Assembly (NCBI GenBank): GCA_964579415.1 | Contig: CAZOGW010000084.1 | Location: 1 to 13,417, forward strand | Origin: CAZOGW01 sp964579415 | Lineage (GTDB): Bacteria > Actinomycetota > Acidimicrobiia > Spongiisociales > UBA5794 | Direction of reading: 5' to 3' | Length of the DNA stretch: 13,417 nucleotides | Part shown: one piece after another, positions 1-6,868 of the stretch | Layout of the letters: each line of letters begins with the position of its first letter | Position numbering within the stretch: position 1 is the first letter of the stretch | Made by a program: the position numbers and the translations under genes | The notes under the pieces: generated by a model | Databases searched by the model: none | Seen by the model: the letters and a program-made list of their open reading frames with translations, nothing else | What the model was told of the DNA's origin: nothing

Positions 1-291
1 CGCCACCGCCAGCTTCACCGCGGCAGGATCGTCGTAGGGGAGCCGACCGTCGGCGAAGTCGTGCAGTTGCAGCGTCGAACCGGGAGAGGCGGCAAAGTAG
101 GAGGCGGCCGAGGCCCGGGCCTCACCGGCGCGTTGCGGTGTCCCGGTGAGCACCAGCCAGCGCATCACCACCCCCGGACCGGCCCCGAGGAGAGTGCGCA
201 ACGTGGCGCCGGCGCCGATCTCGATGTCGTCGGGGTGTGCACCCAGGCACACCACCGAGGACACGCCGGCCAGGGAGAGCAGCGCGGTCAC
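1..291 (-). CDS. PIG-L family deacetylase, N-terminal part (cut by window edge)
   Basis: The 97 visible residues begin with a hydrophobic strand followed by the signature LGAHPDDIEIGAGATL (residues 17-32). In PIG-L/LmbE enzymes, His19 and Asp22 of the AHPDD motif are zinc ligands. The family hydrolyses N-acetyl groups from sugars (GlcNAc-PI, mycothiol and bacillithiol precursors, antibiotic sugars). The GTG start at 291 overlaps the stop of the upstream cytidylyltransferase as GTGA, so translation is probably coupled; no strong ribosome binding site is present. The C-terminal half, including the third zinc ligand, lies beyond the left edge. Its place as last visible gene of a nucleotide-sugar cassette suggests deacetylation of an amino sugar made by the cassette, but that substrate is an inference. 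Family assignment is firm; exact function is unknown. Confidence 0.85.
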   Translation of the reverse strand, partial: MTALLSLAGVSSVVCLGAHPDDIEIGAGATLRTLLGAGPGVVMRWLVLTGTPQRAGEARASAASYFAASPGSTLQLHDFADGRLPYDDPAAVKLAVA

Positions 292-1070
292 TGCTGCTGC
301 TTCCAGACCTCCCACGGGCCCTTTCCCGCGGCGGCCAGGTCGTCGAGTGTCTGCTTGTCCTTGAAGGTGTCCATCGGGGCCCAGAACCCGCCGTACTTAC
401 GGGCGACGAGTTGGCGCTCTGCGAGAAGGCGGTCGAAGGGCTCCAGCACCAGCTCCTCGCCGGGGCGCATGTAGTCGAAGATCTCCCGGCGGAAGGCGAA
501 GTAGCCGCCGTTGATCCACACATCGGCGTTGGATATCGGGTCGACGGATGTCACGATGCCGTCCTCGTCGGTCCGCACCAGGTGGTAGGACAGCGGGGGA
601 CGGATGGCGAGGAACTGGGCGATGCGGCCCGACCTCTCGAACTCGGCCAGGTAGGTGTCGAGGGGGAGGTCGGTGAGGCCGTCGCTGTAGTTGGCGAGGA
701 ACACCTCCTCGCCCTCGAGGTGGCGGCGCACCGCGGTGAGCCGCTCGCCGAGGTTGGAGGCAGCCCCGGTGTCGACGAACGTGATGCGCCAGTCGTCGAT
801 ATCGGAGGCGAGCAGTTCCACGCTGCGGTCGCCGCCGGTGAGGACGAAGTCGTTGCTGGATGTCTCCTCGTAGTCGAGGAAGAAGCGCTTGATGGCCTCC
901 CCCTGGTAGCCGAGGCACAAGATGAAGTCCTTGTGACCGAAGGAGGCGTAGTACCTCATGACGTGCCACAGCACCGGGCGGTGGCCGACGGGAACCAGCG
1001 GCTTGGGAATGGCGTCGGAGTAGTCGCGCAGGCGCATGCCGCGGCCGCCGCAGAAGAGCACCACCTTCAT
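288..1070 (-). CDS. rfbF: Glucose-1-phosphate cytidylyltransferase-like sugar nucleotidyltransferase
   Basis: A 260-residue protein, close to the usual ~257 of RfbF/DdhA. It carries the nucleotidyltransferase signature FCGGRGMRLRD (residues 6-16) with Lys23 in KPLVP, a YSDG metal site (Asp130), WINGGYF (185-191) and FWAPMDTFKDK (229-239) with a second likely metal Asp at 234. The closing WxxMDTxxDK...GPW pattern is the one I know from RfbF, which couples CTP and glucose-1-phosphate to CDP-glucose. Use of dTTP or UTP, or another sugar-1-phosphate, cannot be excluded. The reading frame stays open upstream to 1136, but the ATG at 1070 is chosen because MKVVLFCGG is the normal family N-terminus and it forms an ATGA overlap with the methyltransferase stop. 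The 3' end overlaps the PIG-L gene by 4 bases. The enzyme probably supplies the activated sugar for the cassette. Confidence 0.88.
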   Translation of the reverse strand: MKVVLFCGGRGMRLRDYSDAIPKPLVPVGHRPVLWHVMRYYASFGHKDFILCLGYQGEAIKRFFLDYEETSSNDFVLTGGDRSVELLASDIDDWRITFVDTGAASNLGERLTAVRRHLEGEEVFLANYSDGLTDLPLDTYLAEFERSGRIAQFLAIRPPLSYHLVRTDEDGIVTSVDPISNADVWINGGYFAFRREIFDYMRPGEELVLEPFDRLLAERQLVARKYGGFWAPMDTFKDKQTLDDLAAAGKGPWEVWKQQQ

Positions 1071-2365
1071 GGCGTCGCCGCCGGCGGGTCGAAGATCTCC
1101 ACCTGGGGGATGGGGACCACGAAGCGTCCACCCCACTCGCCGATACCGGCCATCTGCGACATGATCTCGTCCTTGAGGTTCCAGGGCAGGATGAGAACGT
1201 AGTCGGGCCGGGTCTCGAAGATGTGACCCGGCTGGAAGACCGGGATGTGGGTGCCGGGGAGGAACTTGCCGTATTTGGTCGGGCTGCGGTCCACTGTGTA
1301 CTCCACCAGGTCGGAGCGGATGCCGCAGTAGTTGAGCAGCGTGTTGCCCTTCCCCGGCGCTCCATAGCCGGCGACGGCACGGCCCTGGCGGCGTGCTTCG
1401 ATGAGGAACGAGAGCAGGTCCCGCTTCACTGCCTGCACCTTCTCCCCGAAAGCGGCGTAGGTGGCGAGGTCGTCGACGCCCCGATCCGCCTCGTAGGCGA
1501 ACATGCGGCGGGCCCGGTCGGTGACCTCACCGCCGGCTCCATGATGGCGGCCGTAGATGCGCAGCGAGCCGCCGTGGGTGGGCAGTTCCTCCACGTCCCA
1601 CAACTCCAGGCCGTGGGCGGCGAAGACACGAGCCACCGAGGTGAAGGAGAAATACGAGAAGTGCTCGTGGTAGATCGTGTCGAACTCGGTCCCGTCGAGC
1701 AGCGTGAACAGGCTGGGGAATTCGATGGTGACCACCCCCTCCGGCTTGAGCAGGGTGGCGATGCCGGAGACGAAGCCGTTGAGGTCTGGCACCTGGGCGA
1801 GGACGTTGGCTCCGCACACCAGGTCGGCGGCGAGGCCGTCGGCGACCATCCGCGCCGCCAGCTCGGGGCCGAAGAAGTCGACGATGGTGGGCACGCCTCG
1901 TTCCACCGCTACCGCGGCGACGTTGGCCGCCGGCTCTACCCCCGTCGACGGGATGCCCTTGGCGACGAAGAACTGGAGCAGGTAGCCGTCGTTGCTGGCC
2001 AGCTCCACCACCTGCGAGTGCGGGCCGAGCCCGAGGCGGTCTTCGATTGCGTCGGCGTAGCGTCGCATGTGATCCAGCCACGAGTCGGAATAGGAGGAGA
2101 AGTAGGCGTAGTCGCCGAAGATCTCCTCGGGGCTGACGTATTCCCCCACCTGTACCAGCGAGCACTCCCCGCACACCTGGGCCCGCAGCGGGTAGAAGGG
2201 CTCCATCTCGTCGAGCTGGTCGGCGGTGAGGATGGTCTGGCACAGCGGCGACGTGCCCAGATCGACCATGGTGAACGACAGCGGGGCACCGCAGAACCGG
2301 CAGGGGCGTCCGCCGACCTCCGGGGACGCCTGCGACGGCGACGGTGCCGTCCCGGTGGTGGTCAT
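1067..2365 (-). CDS. Sugar C-methyltransferase, TylC3/NovU type (SAM-dependent)
   Basis: A 432-residue protein with the three-part layout of NDP-ketosugar C-methyltransferases. First is an N-terminal zinc-binding domain with CxxC pairs at Cys22/Cys25 and Cys65/Cys68. Next is a Rossmann SAM domain with motif I VVELASNDGYLLQFF (residues 119-133) and the family YHEHFSYFS motif (232-240). Last is a C-terminal nucleotide-binding-like domain with GYGAPGKGNTLLNYCGI (333-349). Characterised relatives (TylC3, NovU) transfer a methyl group to carbon 3 or 5 of dTDP-4-keto-6-deoxysugars. Here the neighbouring nucleotidyltransferase looks CDP-specific, so a CDP-sugar substrate is possible. The ATG at 2365 gives an ATGA overlap with the epimerase stop, and its own stop overlaps the next start likewise. 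The frame stays open upstream to 2785, but that stretch is out-of-frame epimerase gene. Confidence 0.9.
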   Translation of the reverse strand: MTTTGTAPSPSQASPEVGGRPCRFCGAPLSFTMVDLGTSPLCQTILTADQLDEMEPFYPLRAQVCGECSLVQVGEYVSPEEIFGDYAYFSSYSDSWLDHMRRYADAIEDRLGLGPHSQVVELASNDGYLLQFFVAKGIPSTGVEPAANVAAVAVERGVPTIVDFFGPELAARMVADGLAADLVCGANVLAQVPDLNGFVSGIATLLKPEGVVTIEFPSLFTLLDGTEFDTIYHEHFSYFSFTSVARVFAAHGLELWDVEELPTHGGSLRIYGRHHGAGGEVTDRARRMFAYEADRGVDDLATYAAFGEKVQAVKRDLLSFLIEARRQGRAVAGYGAPGKGNTLLNYCGIRSDLVEYTVDRSPTKYGKFLPGTHIPVFQPGHIFETRPDYVLILPWNLKDEIMSQMAGIGEWGGRFVVPIPQVEIFDPPAATP

Positions 2366-3390
2366 GCCCGCGCCCAGCGCAAGTCTTCGTCGAGGGCACC
2401 GCTGCCAAGCAGCCTGCGGATGCGCCCGATGCGCAGGTAGCGGTCGCCGGACAACTCGACCTCCTGCAGTCCCCCGGCGACGTAGGCCTGGTAGAGCTCC
2501 TCGGCGCCGGTCTTGACGCTCCCTTGCGGGTCGAAGCCGGGGAGCAGCTCCCCGGCCTTGGAGAAGTCGACCCGGTAGTTGCGGGTGTCGGGCTCGCCTC
2601 CGGCGGCGTAGGTGACGACGCTGCCGGGAACGATGGAGCCGACGATGTCGGCGATGTCGCGGATCTGGTAGTTCTCCCCGTTGCGGCCGATGTTGATCGC
2701 CTGGTCGTGGATGGCGGCCCGGTCTGCGCTGAGGCAAGCGACGAAAGCCGCCGCGATGTCGGCGACGTGGACCAGGGGCCGCCACGGCGAGCCGTCGCTG
2801 AGGATCTTCACCTGCCCGGTGGTGACCGCCCAGGCGGTGAGGTTGTTGACCACGATGTCGAGCCGGAGCAGCGGCGACACGCCGTAGGCGGTGGCGTTGC
2901 GCAGGTAGACCGGGCTGAAGCCGTCGCCGGCGAGCAGCGAGATGTCGCGCTCGGCGAGGACCTTCGACTCGCCGTAGGGTGTCACCGGCGCCATCGGCGA
3001 CTCCTCGTCGAGCCGCCCGTTACCGCCGGCCCCGTACAGCGAGCACGAGGAGGCGAAGAGGAAGCGCTCCACCCCTGCATCCCGGGCGGCGGCAGCAACC
3101 CGGACGGCGGCGTGGTGGTTGATGTCGTACGTGATCGAAGGGTTGAGATCCCCCAGCGGGTCGTTGGAGAGCGCCGCCAGGTGTGCCACCGCCTGGAACC
3201 CGTCGAGGTCGGCGGCGGTAACGTCGCGGACGTCCCGGTCGAGGGCCGGCACCTCGTCAGGTGTGGGCCCGAAGGCGCAGCCCCGGTAGAACCCGGTGTC
3301 GAGCCCGACCACGTCGTGGCCGGCGTCACGCAGCATGGGCACCAGGACGGAGCCGATGTAGCCGGTGTGGCCAGTAACGAGGATCCGCAA
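2362..3390 (-). CDS. NAD-dependent epimerase/reductase (extended SDR), first gene of sugar cassette
   Basis: A 342-residue extended short-chain dehydrogenase. The N-terminal NAD site is RILVTGHTGYIGS (residues 2-14), the acidic residue ending strand 2 is Asp31, and the catalytic triad is Ser115 (in ASSCSLYG), Tyr139 and Lys143 (YGESK). The Asp-Glu pair of sugar 4,6-dehydratases (TDEVYG) is absent, being replaced by Cys116-Ser117. It is therefore more likely an epimerase or 4-ketoreductase than a CDP-glucose 4,6-dehydratase. The start is TTG at 3390, supported by a strong GGAGGAG 3 bases upstream and by the NAD motif beginning at residue 2. It heads a four-gene unit in which every junction overlaps by 4 bases, and it diverges from the moeB-like gene across 103 bases. 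The precise sugar substrate is unknown. Confidence 0.88.
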   Translation of the reverse strand: MRILVTGHTGYIGSVLVPMLRDAGHDVVGLDTGFYRGCAFGPTPDEVPALDRDVRDVTAADLDGFQAVAHLAALSNDPLGDLNPSITYDINHHAAVRVAAAARDAGVERFLFASSCSLYGAGGNGRLDEESPMAPVTPYGESKVLAERDISLLAGDGFSPVYLRNATAYGVSPLLRLDIVVNNLTAWAVTTGQVKILSDGSPWRPLVHVADIAAAFVACLSADRAAIHDQAINIGRNGENYQIRDIADIVGSIVPGSVVTYAAGGEPDTRNYRVDFSKAGELLPGFDPQGSVKTGAEELYQAYVAGGLQEVELSGDRYLRIGRIRRLLGSGALDEDLRWARA

Positions 3391-3393
3391 TCG

Positions 3394-3400
3394 CTCCTCC
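3394..3400 (-). promoter_or_regulatory. Ribosome binding site fixing the TTG start of the epimerase
   Basis: On the minus strand GGAGGAG lies 3 bases before TTG (5 bases from the GGAGG core). The match to the anti-Shine-Dalgarno sequence is the main reason for accepting a TTG start here; no ATG or GTG in this frame would keep the NAD-binding motif intact. Confidence 0.75.
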
Positions 3401-3429
3401 GCGGGTCTTGGTCTTCGGCGTGGCGGGGA

Positions 3430-3457
3430 GGTACTTGGTACTTGGTACTTGGTGCCT
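3430..3457. repeat. Tandem heptamer repeat, GGTACTT x3 plus one degenerate unit
   Basis: Three perfect copies of GGTACTT (3430-3436, 3437-3443, 3444-3450) are followed by GGTGCCT (3451-3457). The array sits in the 103-base spacer between the divergent sugar cassette and the moeB-like gene. The last units can pair as GGTAC/GTGCC with a 3-base loop. Related GTAC-based heptamers occur in the spacers at about 6163 and 8838. Function is unknown. Confidence 0.9.
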
Positions 3458-3484
3458 GCGCCCGGACGGCGCGTAGGTTACCGG

Positions 3485-3490
3485 TAGCAT
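3485..3490 (+). promoter_or_regulatory. Possible -10 element for a leaderless moeB-like transcript
   Basis: TAGCAT fits the actinobacterial TANNNT -10 pattern and ends 6 bases before the second of two consecutive ATG codons (3494 and 3497). No Shine-Dalgarno sequence is visible upstream of either ATG, which fits leaderless initiation. A 6-base motif alone is weak evidence. Confidence 0.25.
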
Positions 3491-3493
3491 TGG

Positions 3494-4660
3494 ATGATGG
3501 CATCGTTCGGTGACTCCATCGAGGCGGGTCGTGGGGTCGTTGTCGAGGTGGAGCCTCGGGAGGCTTGGGCGCGGGTGGGTGCCGGGGCGTTGCTGGTTGA
3601 TGTGCGCCGGCCCGACGAGGCTGCCACCGGGAAGGTCCCGGGTTCGGTGCCGGTGCCGCACGAAGACATCGTGGAGGGCATCGGCAGGTATGTGACCGGC
3701 ACGTCTGCGGGGGTCGTGTTGCTGTGCAGTGTCGGGGTGCGCTCGGCGCTGGCGGCCGGTGCGCTGCAGGAGGCAGGGTTCACCGACGTGGTATCCGTGC
3801 GCGGCGGGCTGGTGGCGTGGCGGGCGGCGGAACTGCCGGTCGAGGTGCCGGACGGAGGCCTCTCCGAGGCGCAGCGGTCCCGGTACCAGCGGCACCTCAC
3901 GCTGGCGGAAATCGGCGAGAAGGGCCAGCAGCGGCTGGGTGAGGCTCGGGTGCTGATCGTCGGTGCCGGCGGGCTGGGATCACCGGCAGCTCTGTACCTG
4001 GCGGCAGCAGGGGTGGGCACCCTGGTCATCGTGGACGGCGACACCGTCGACGAGTCCAACCTGCAGCGCCAGGTCATCCACGGCACCTCGCAGGTGGGTA
4101 CGCCCAAGGTCGAGTCGGCGAGAGCCGCCATCGCCGCTCTCAACCCGGAGGTCCGTGTCGAAACCCACCCGGGACGGCTCACCGCCGCCAACGCCCTCAC
4201 CCTGATGGGCGACGTCGGCGTGGTCATCGACGGGTCGGACAACTTCCCCACCCGCTACCTGGTCAACGACGCCTCACTGCACACCCGGGTGCCGGTGGTG
4301 CACGGCTCCGCCTACCGCTTCGAAGGCCAGGTCTCGGTCTTCACGCCCTACGACGGCCCCTGTTACCGCTGCCTGTACCCGGCGCCGCCGCCGGCCGGGC
4401 TGGCCACCGACTGCGCCACAGTCGGCGTGCTCGGCATGCTTCCCGGTGTGGTCGGCACCCTGCAGGCCACCGAAGCCGTCAAGCTCCTCCTCGGCATCGG
4501 CGATCCCCTCACCGGCCGCCTCCTCACCTACGACGCCCTCGAGCAGAGCTTCATGACACTGCGGGTATCGCGGAATCCGGACTGCCCCGCCTGCGGGGAC
4601 GAAACGCAGCCACCTCCACTGGTCGACTACGACAATTCTTGCGTAGTACTTACTACGTAA
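3494..4660 (+). CDS. moeB: MoeB/ThiF-type adenylyltransferase with N-terminal rhodanese domain
   Basis: A 388-residue two-domain protein. Residues ~14-118 form a rhodanese domain: DVRRPDEAATGKVPGS at 36-51 and the active-site loop CSVGVRS with Cys78. Residues ~125-370 form a complete E1-like MoeB/ThiF domain: RYQRH (130-134), ATP-binding GAGGLGSP (157-164), DGDTVDESNLQRQ (181-193), DGSDNFPTRY (246-255), zinc pairs Cys290/Cys293 and Cys364/Cys367, and the conserved Cys307 in TDCATVGVLG. Such proteins adenylate the C-terminal glycine of a MoaD/ThiS-like sulfur carrier; the rhodanese supplies persulfide sulfur. In the better-known MoeZ/MOCS3 type the rhodanese is C-terminal, so the order here is reversed. 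No carrier gene lies nearby, so the pathway (molybdopterin, thiamine or cysteine) is open. Two adjacent ATGs (3494, 3497) are possible starts. The last five codons lie in a palindrome shared with pepA. Confidence 0.9.
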   Translation: MMASFGDSIEAGRGVVVEVEPREAWARVGAGALLVDVRRPDEAATGKVPGSVPVPHEDIVEGIGRYVTGTSAGVVLLCSVGVRSALAAGALQEAGFTDVVSVRGGLVAWRAAELPVEVPDGGLSEAQRSRYQRHLTLAEIGEKGQQRLGEARVLIVGAGGLGSPAALYLAAAGVGTLVIVDGDTVDESNLQRQVIHGTSQVGTPKVESARAAIAALNPEVRVETHPGRLTAANALTLMGDVGVVIDGSDNFPTRYLVNDASLHTRVPVVHGSAYRFEGQVSVFTPYDGPCYRCLYPAPPPAGLATDCATVGVLGMLPGVVGTLQATEAVKLLLGIGDPLTGRLLTYDALEQSFMTLRVSRNPDCPACGDETQPPPLVDYDNSCVVLTT

Positions 4661-4661
4661 G
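4638..4661. repeat. 24-base near-perfect palindrome spanning both stop codons of convergent genes
   Basis: The arms CTTGCGTAGTA (4638-4648) and TACTACGTAAG (4651-4661) flank a 2-base centre. They pair in every position with one G-U (4641/4658) when read as plus-strand RNA; in minus-strand RNA that pair becomes C-A. The element contains the TAA of the moeB-like gene (4658-4660) and the TAG of pepA (4653-4655). It may act as an end-of-transcript stem-loop, but no U-tract follows on either strand, so a classic intrinsic terminator is not supported. Its sequence resembles the GTAC heptamer repeats nearby. Confidence 0.7.
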
Positions 4662-6089
4662 CGCTTCCGCCACCGCCACCAGTGTCCTCACCCCGTAGCC
4701 GGTGCCTCCCTTGGAGACGTAGTGCTCGTCGGAATCGGCGCGGGCGGGACCGGCTATGTCGAGGTGGACCCAGGGCAGGTCGGCCACAAACTCCTCAAGG
4801 AACAGCGATGCGGTGATGGCACCGCCGTTGCGGTCGCCGATGTTCTTCATGTCGGCGATGGTGCTGTCCAGCTTGGATCGGTACTCCTTCTCCAGCGGGA
4901 GCCGCCACACCGCCTCGCCGGCCGCCGCCGCGGCCGCCTCCACCAGGGCGGCGGCGTCGTCGTGGCGGGCGAACGCGCCGGCGATCTTGCCGCCCAACGC
5001 CACCATGCAGGCTCCGGTGAGGGTGGCGATGTCGACGATGAGGTCGGGTGATAGCTCCGAGGCCAGTGACAGCCCGTCGGAGAGGACGATGCGACCTTCG
5101 GCGTCGGTGTTGAGCACCTCCACCGTCTTGCCGTTGCGGGCGGTGTAGACATCGCCGGGGCGCAGCGCCGAGCCACCTGACATGTTCTCGGTGAGCGGGG
5201 TGATGCCCACCACCGAGACCGGGAGACCGAGGCGGGCCACCGCCCACACGGCTCCGAACACGGCGGCGGCGCCGCTCATATCGGTCTTCATGGTCTCCAT
5301 GCCCGATGCCGTCTTGATCGAGAGGCCACCCGAATCGAAGACGATGCCCTTGCCCACGAAGGCGACCGTCTTGGTGGCTCCCTCGGGGGTGTAGCGGGCG
5401 AGGACGAGGCGGGCGGGCTCGTCGGAGCCGAGCGCAACCGCCTCGAGGCCACCGAGGCGCTCCGCCGCGATGCGGTCGGCGTCCCAAACCTCCACCTCGA
5501 CACCGGCGGCGGAGAGACGCTCGGCGGCGATACCGGCCAGAACCGAGGGCGCCTTGTCGCGCGACGGCGTGTTCACCAGGTCCCTGGCGAACGCCACCGC
5601 CTCGGCGATCACGGTGCCGCGGGTCGTGTCGGCATCCGAGCCGGCGAGCACAAGGGTCTCGGTCGCCGCCGGCGGCTCGGCGGTCTGGAAGTCCCCGAAG
5701 CGGTACTGACCGAGACGGAACCCCAGGGTGACCAGATCCTCAGCGCCGTCGACGTCGATCTGATGCAGCGTGGTCACCACCCGCCGCCTCTTCTTCGCCG
5801 CCTTGCCGGCGGTACCGGCCGCCCGGCGCAGCGCCTCGGCGTCGACCTCGTCACCGAGCCCGACGAAGAGGATCTCTTCGAAGGGAAGGGCCCCGGCCCC
5901 GGGCACGCTCGCCGTCTCCCCCGCCTTGCCGGTGAACCCGCGTCCCGCCAGGTAATCGTCGATCCATTCCCCCAGCGCCTCCACCACACGATCGGCTCCG
6001 GGCCCCCAGACCCTCTCGGCAAAGGCGGGCACCACCAGGACGTCGCCCTCCACCTCGCCAAGGTCCGGCCCACCGGTGACTTCAAGCAT
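4653..6089 (-). CDS. pepA: Leucyl aminopeptidase (M17 family, PepA)
   Basis: A 478-residue cytosolic M17 aminopeptidase with the usual variable N-terminal domain (~1-140) and catalytic domain. It releases N-terminal residues from peptides using two metal ions. Visible catalytic motifs are GKGIVFDSGGLSIK (247-259: Lys247, Asp252, Lys259), MKTDMSGAA with Asp270, and NTDAEGR (327-333: Asp329, Glu331, Arg333). These positions run exactly 23 below the E. coli PepA residues Lys270, Asp275, Lys282, Asp293, Asp352, Glu354 and Arg356, so the active site is complete. The ATG at 6089 is preceded by AAGGAG at good spacing. It is the last gene of the minus-strand run, separated from the membrane-protein gene by 102 bases carrying a heptamer repeat. 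Its 3' end overlaps the convergent moeB-like gene by 8 bases. Confidence 0.97.
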   Translation of the reverse strand: MLEVTGGPDLGEVEGDVLVVPAFAERVWGPGADRVVEALGEWIDDYLAGRGFTGKAGETASVPGAGALPFEEILFVGLGDEVDAEALRRAAGTAGKAAKKRRRVVTTLHQIDVDGAEDLVTLGFRLGQYRFGDFQTAEPPAATETLVLAGSDADTTRGTVIAEAVAFARDLVNTPSRDKAPSVLAGIAAERLSAAGVEVEVWDADRIAAERLGGLEAVALGSDEPARLVLARYTPEGATKTVAFVGKGIVFDSGGLSIKTASGMETMKTDMSGAAAVFGAVWAVARLGLPVSVVGITPLTENMSGGSALRPGDVYTARNGKTVEVLNTDAEGRIVLSDGLSLASELSPDLIVDIATLTGACMVALGGKIAGAFARHDDAAALVEAAAAAAGEAVWRLPLEKEYRSKLDSTIADMKNIGDRNGGAITASLFLEEFVADLPWVHLDIAGPARADSDEHYVSKGGTGYGVRTLVAVAEALT

Positions 6090-6095
6090 GTGAGT

Positions 6096-6101
6096 CTCCT
6101 T
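6096..6101 (-). promoter_or_regulatory. Ribosome binding site of pepA
   Basis: AAGGAG on the minus strand, 6 bases before the ATG at 6089. It confirms this start against nearby alternatives. Confidence 0.75.
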
Positions 6102-6161
6102 GTCTCATCAGTATCCAGCATCCGGTCGCCGAGGTTACCGCCGCTACGGGCGCCGTTGGGG

Positions 6162-6188
6162 CACGTAGTACGTAGTACGTAGTACGTG
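6162..6188. repeat. Tandem heptamer ACGTAGT x3, also a 27-base near-palindrome
   Basis: Three perfect ACGTAGT units (6163-6169, 6170-6176, 6177-6183) are followed by ACGTG. Because TACGTA is self-complementary, the whole tract folds on itself around 6175 with a single mismatched pair (6168/6182). On the minus strand it begins 3 bases after the stop codon of the membrane-protein gene and lies about 70 bases before pepA. It could therefore be a 3' stem-loop for the upstream transcript; no U-tract follows. Confidence 0.9.
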
Positions 6189-6191
6189 TCT

Positions 6192-6860
6192 TCACCCCCA
6201 GGCTATGTACCGGCCCAGGTAGAGAACGCCGAAGGCGGTGAGGATGGCGAGGTAGCTGAGGCCGGTGGCGGCCATCACGCCGGTGTAGCGGGGCTCGGCG
6301 AGGGAGAACCAGACGGCGACGATGAGCAGCCCGGTCATCACGGCCAGCGCCACGTAGGCCCAGATGAACACCGACTCGCTGGTGGTCCCGGTGGCGATGA
6401 GCCTCCCCACCACCAGGGCCACCTCGGCGAGCAGGCCGACACCACCGAGGAGAGCGAGGCGTTGCAGCGACCAGCGGGGCAGGCGGGGGTCGACCAGGTA
6501 CCAGTGGGCCAGCAGCATCTCCGAGGTCACTCCGCCAATGAAGAGCGCCCCCACCGCGACGGTAGGGAGCGGCGCGTCGCTCATCCCGGCCCACACCAGC
6601 AGGGCCGACGCCACCGCGAGCACCGCCGCGGTGGCGGTGGGCCGGCGGGCCAGGGCGACTGCCACCAGCCCCAGCCCGGCGGCGGCCAAGCCCTGCCAGC
6701 CTCCTCCGGCCCCGTACACGGCAAGGCCGAGACCGAGGCAGAGCGCCCCGCTGAGCCAGTTGTAGCCGGGCCCGACGATGGCCCACTTCGCCACCAACGC
6801 CCCACCGGCGGCGGTACCCGCCGCCCACATGGCGAGGATCAGCAGTGGTGTGAGCTCCAT
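6192..6860 (-). CDS. Uncharacterised multi-pass membrane protein
   Basis: I do not recognise this 222-residue protein. By eye it has about eight hydrophobic segments, near residues 4-24, 34-52, 57-71, 76-93, 98-118, 133-153, 164-186 and 192-214, so it should lie in the cytoplasmic membrane. The most distinctive stretch is SEMLLAHWYLVDPRLPRW (113-130): Glu114 and His119-Trp120 sit near the end of a membrane helix, followed by a proline-rich loop. The His could bind a metal or haem, but nothing else supports that. No signal peptide, Cys pair or soluble domain is present. The ATG at 6860 lies 8 bases downstream of the transketolase stop, so the two are very likely co-transcribed. A heptamer repeat follows its stop codon. 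The coding call is strong because the frame is uniformly hydrophobic; function is open. Confidence 0.82.
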   Translation of the reverse strand: MELTPLLILAMWAAGTAAGGALVAKWAIVGPGYNWLSGALCLGLGLAVYGAGGGWQGLAAAGLGLVAVALARRPTATAAVLAVASALLVWAGMSDAPLPTVAVGALFIGGVTSEMLLAHWYLVDPRLPRWSLQRLALLGGVGLLAEVALVVGRLIATGTTSESVFIWAYVALAVMTGLLIVAVWFSLAEPRYTGVMAATGLSYLAILTAFGVLYLGRYIAWG

Positions 6861-6868
6861 CTACCGGC

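Noticed and set aside
3449..3479. A -35/-10 promoter pair (TTGGTG at 3449, TAGGTT at 3474) partly built from the heptamer repeat
   Set aside because: The 19-base spacing is too long and both hexamers are poor matches. The TANNNT at 3485 is an equally likely -10, so a repeat-derived promoter is not supported.
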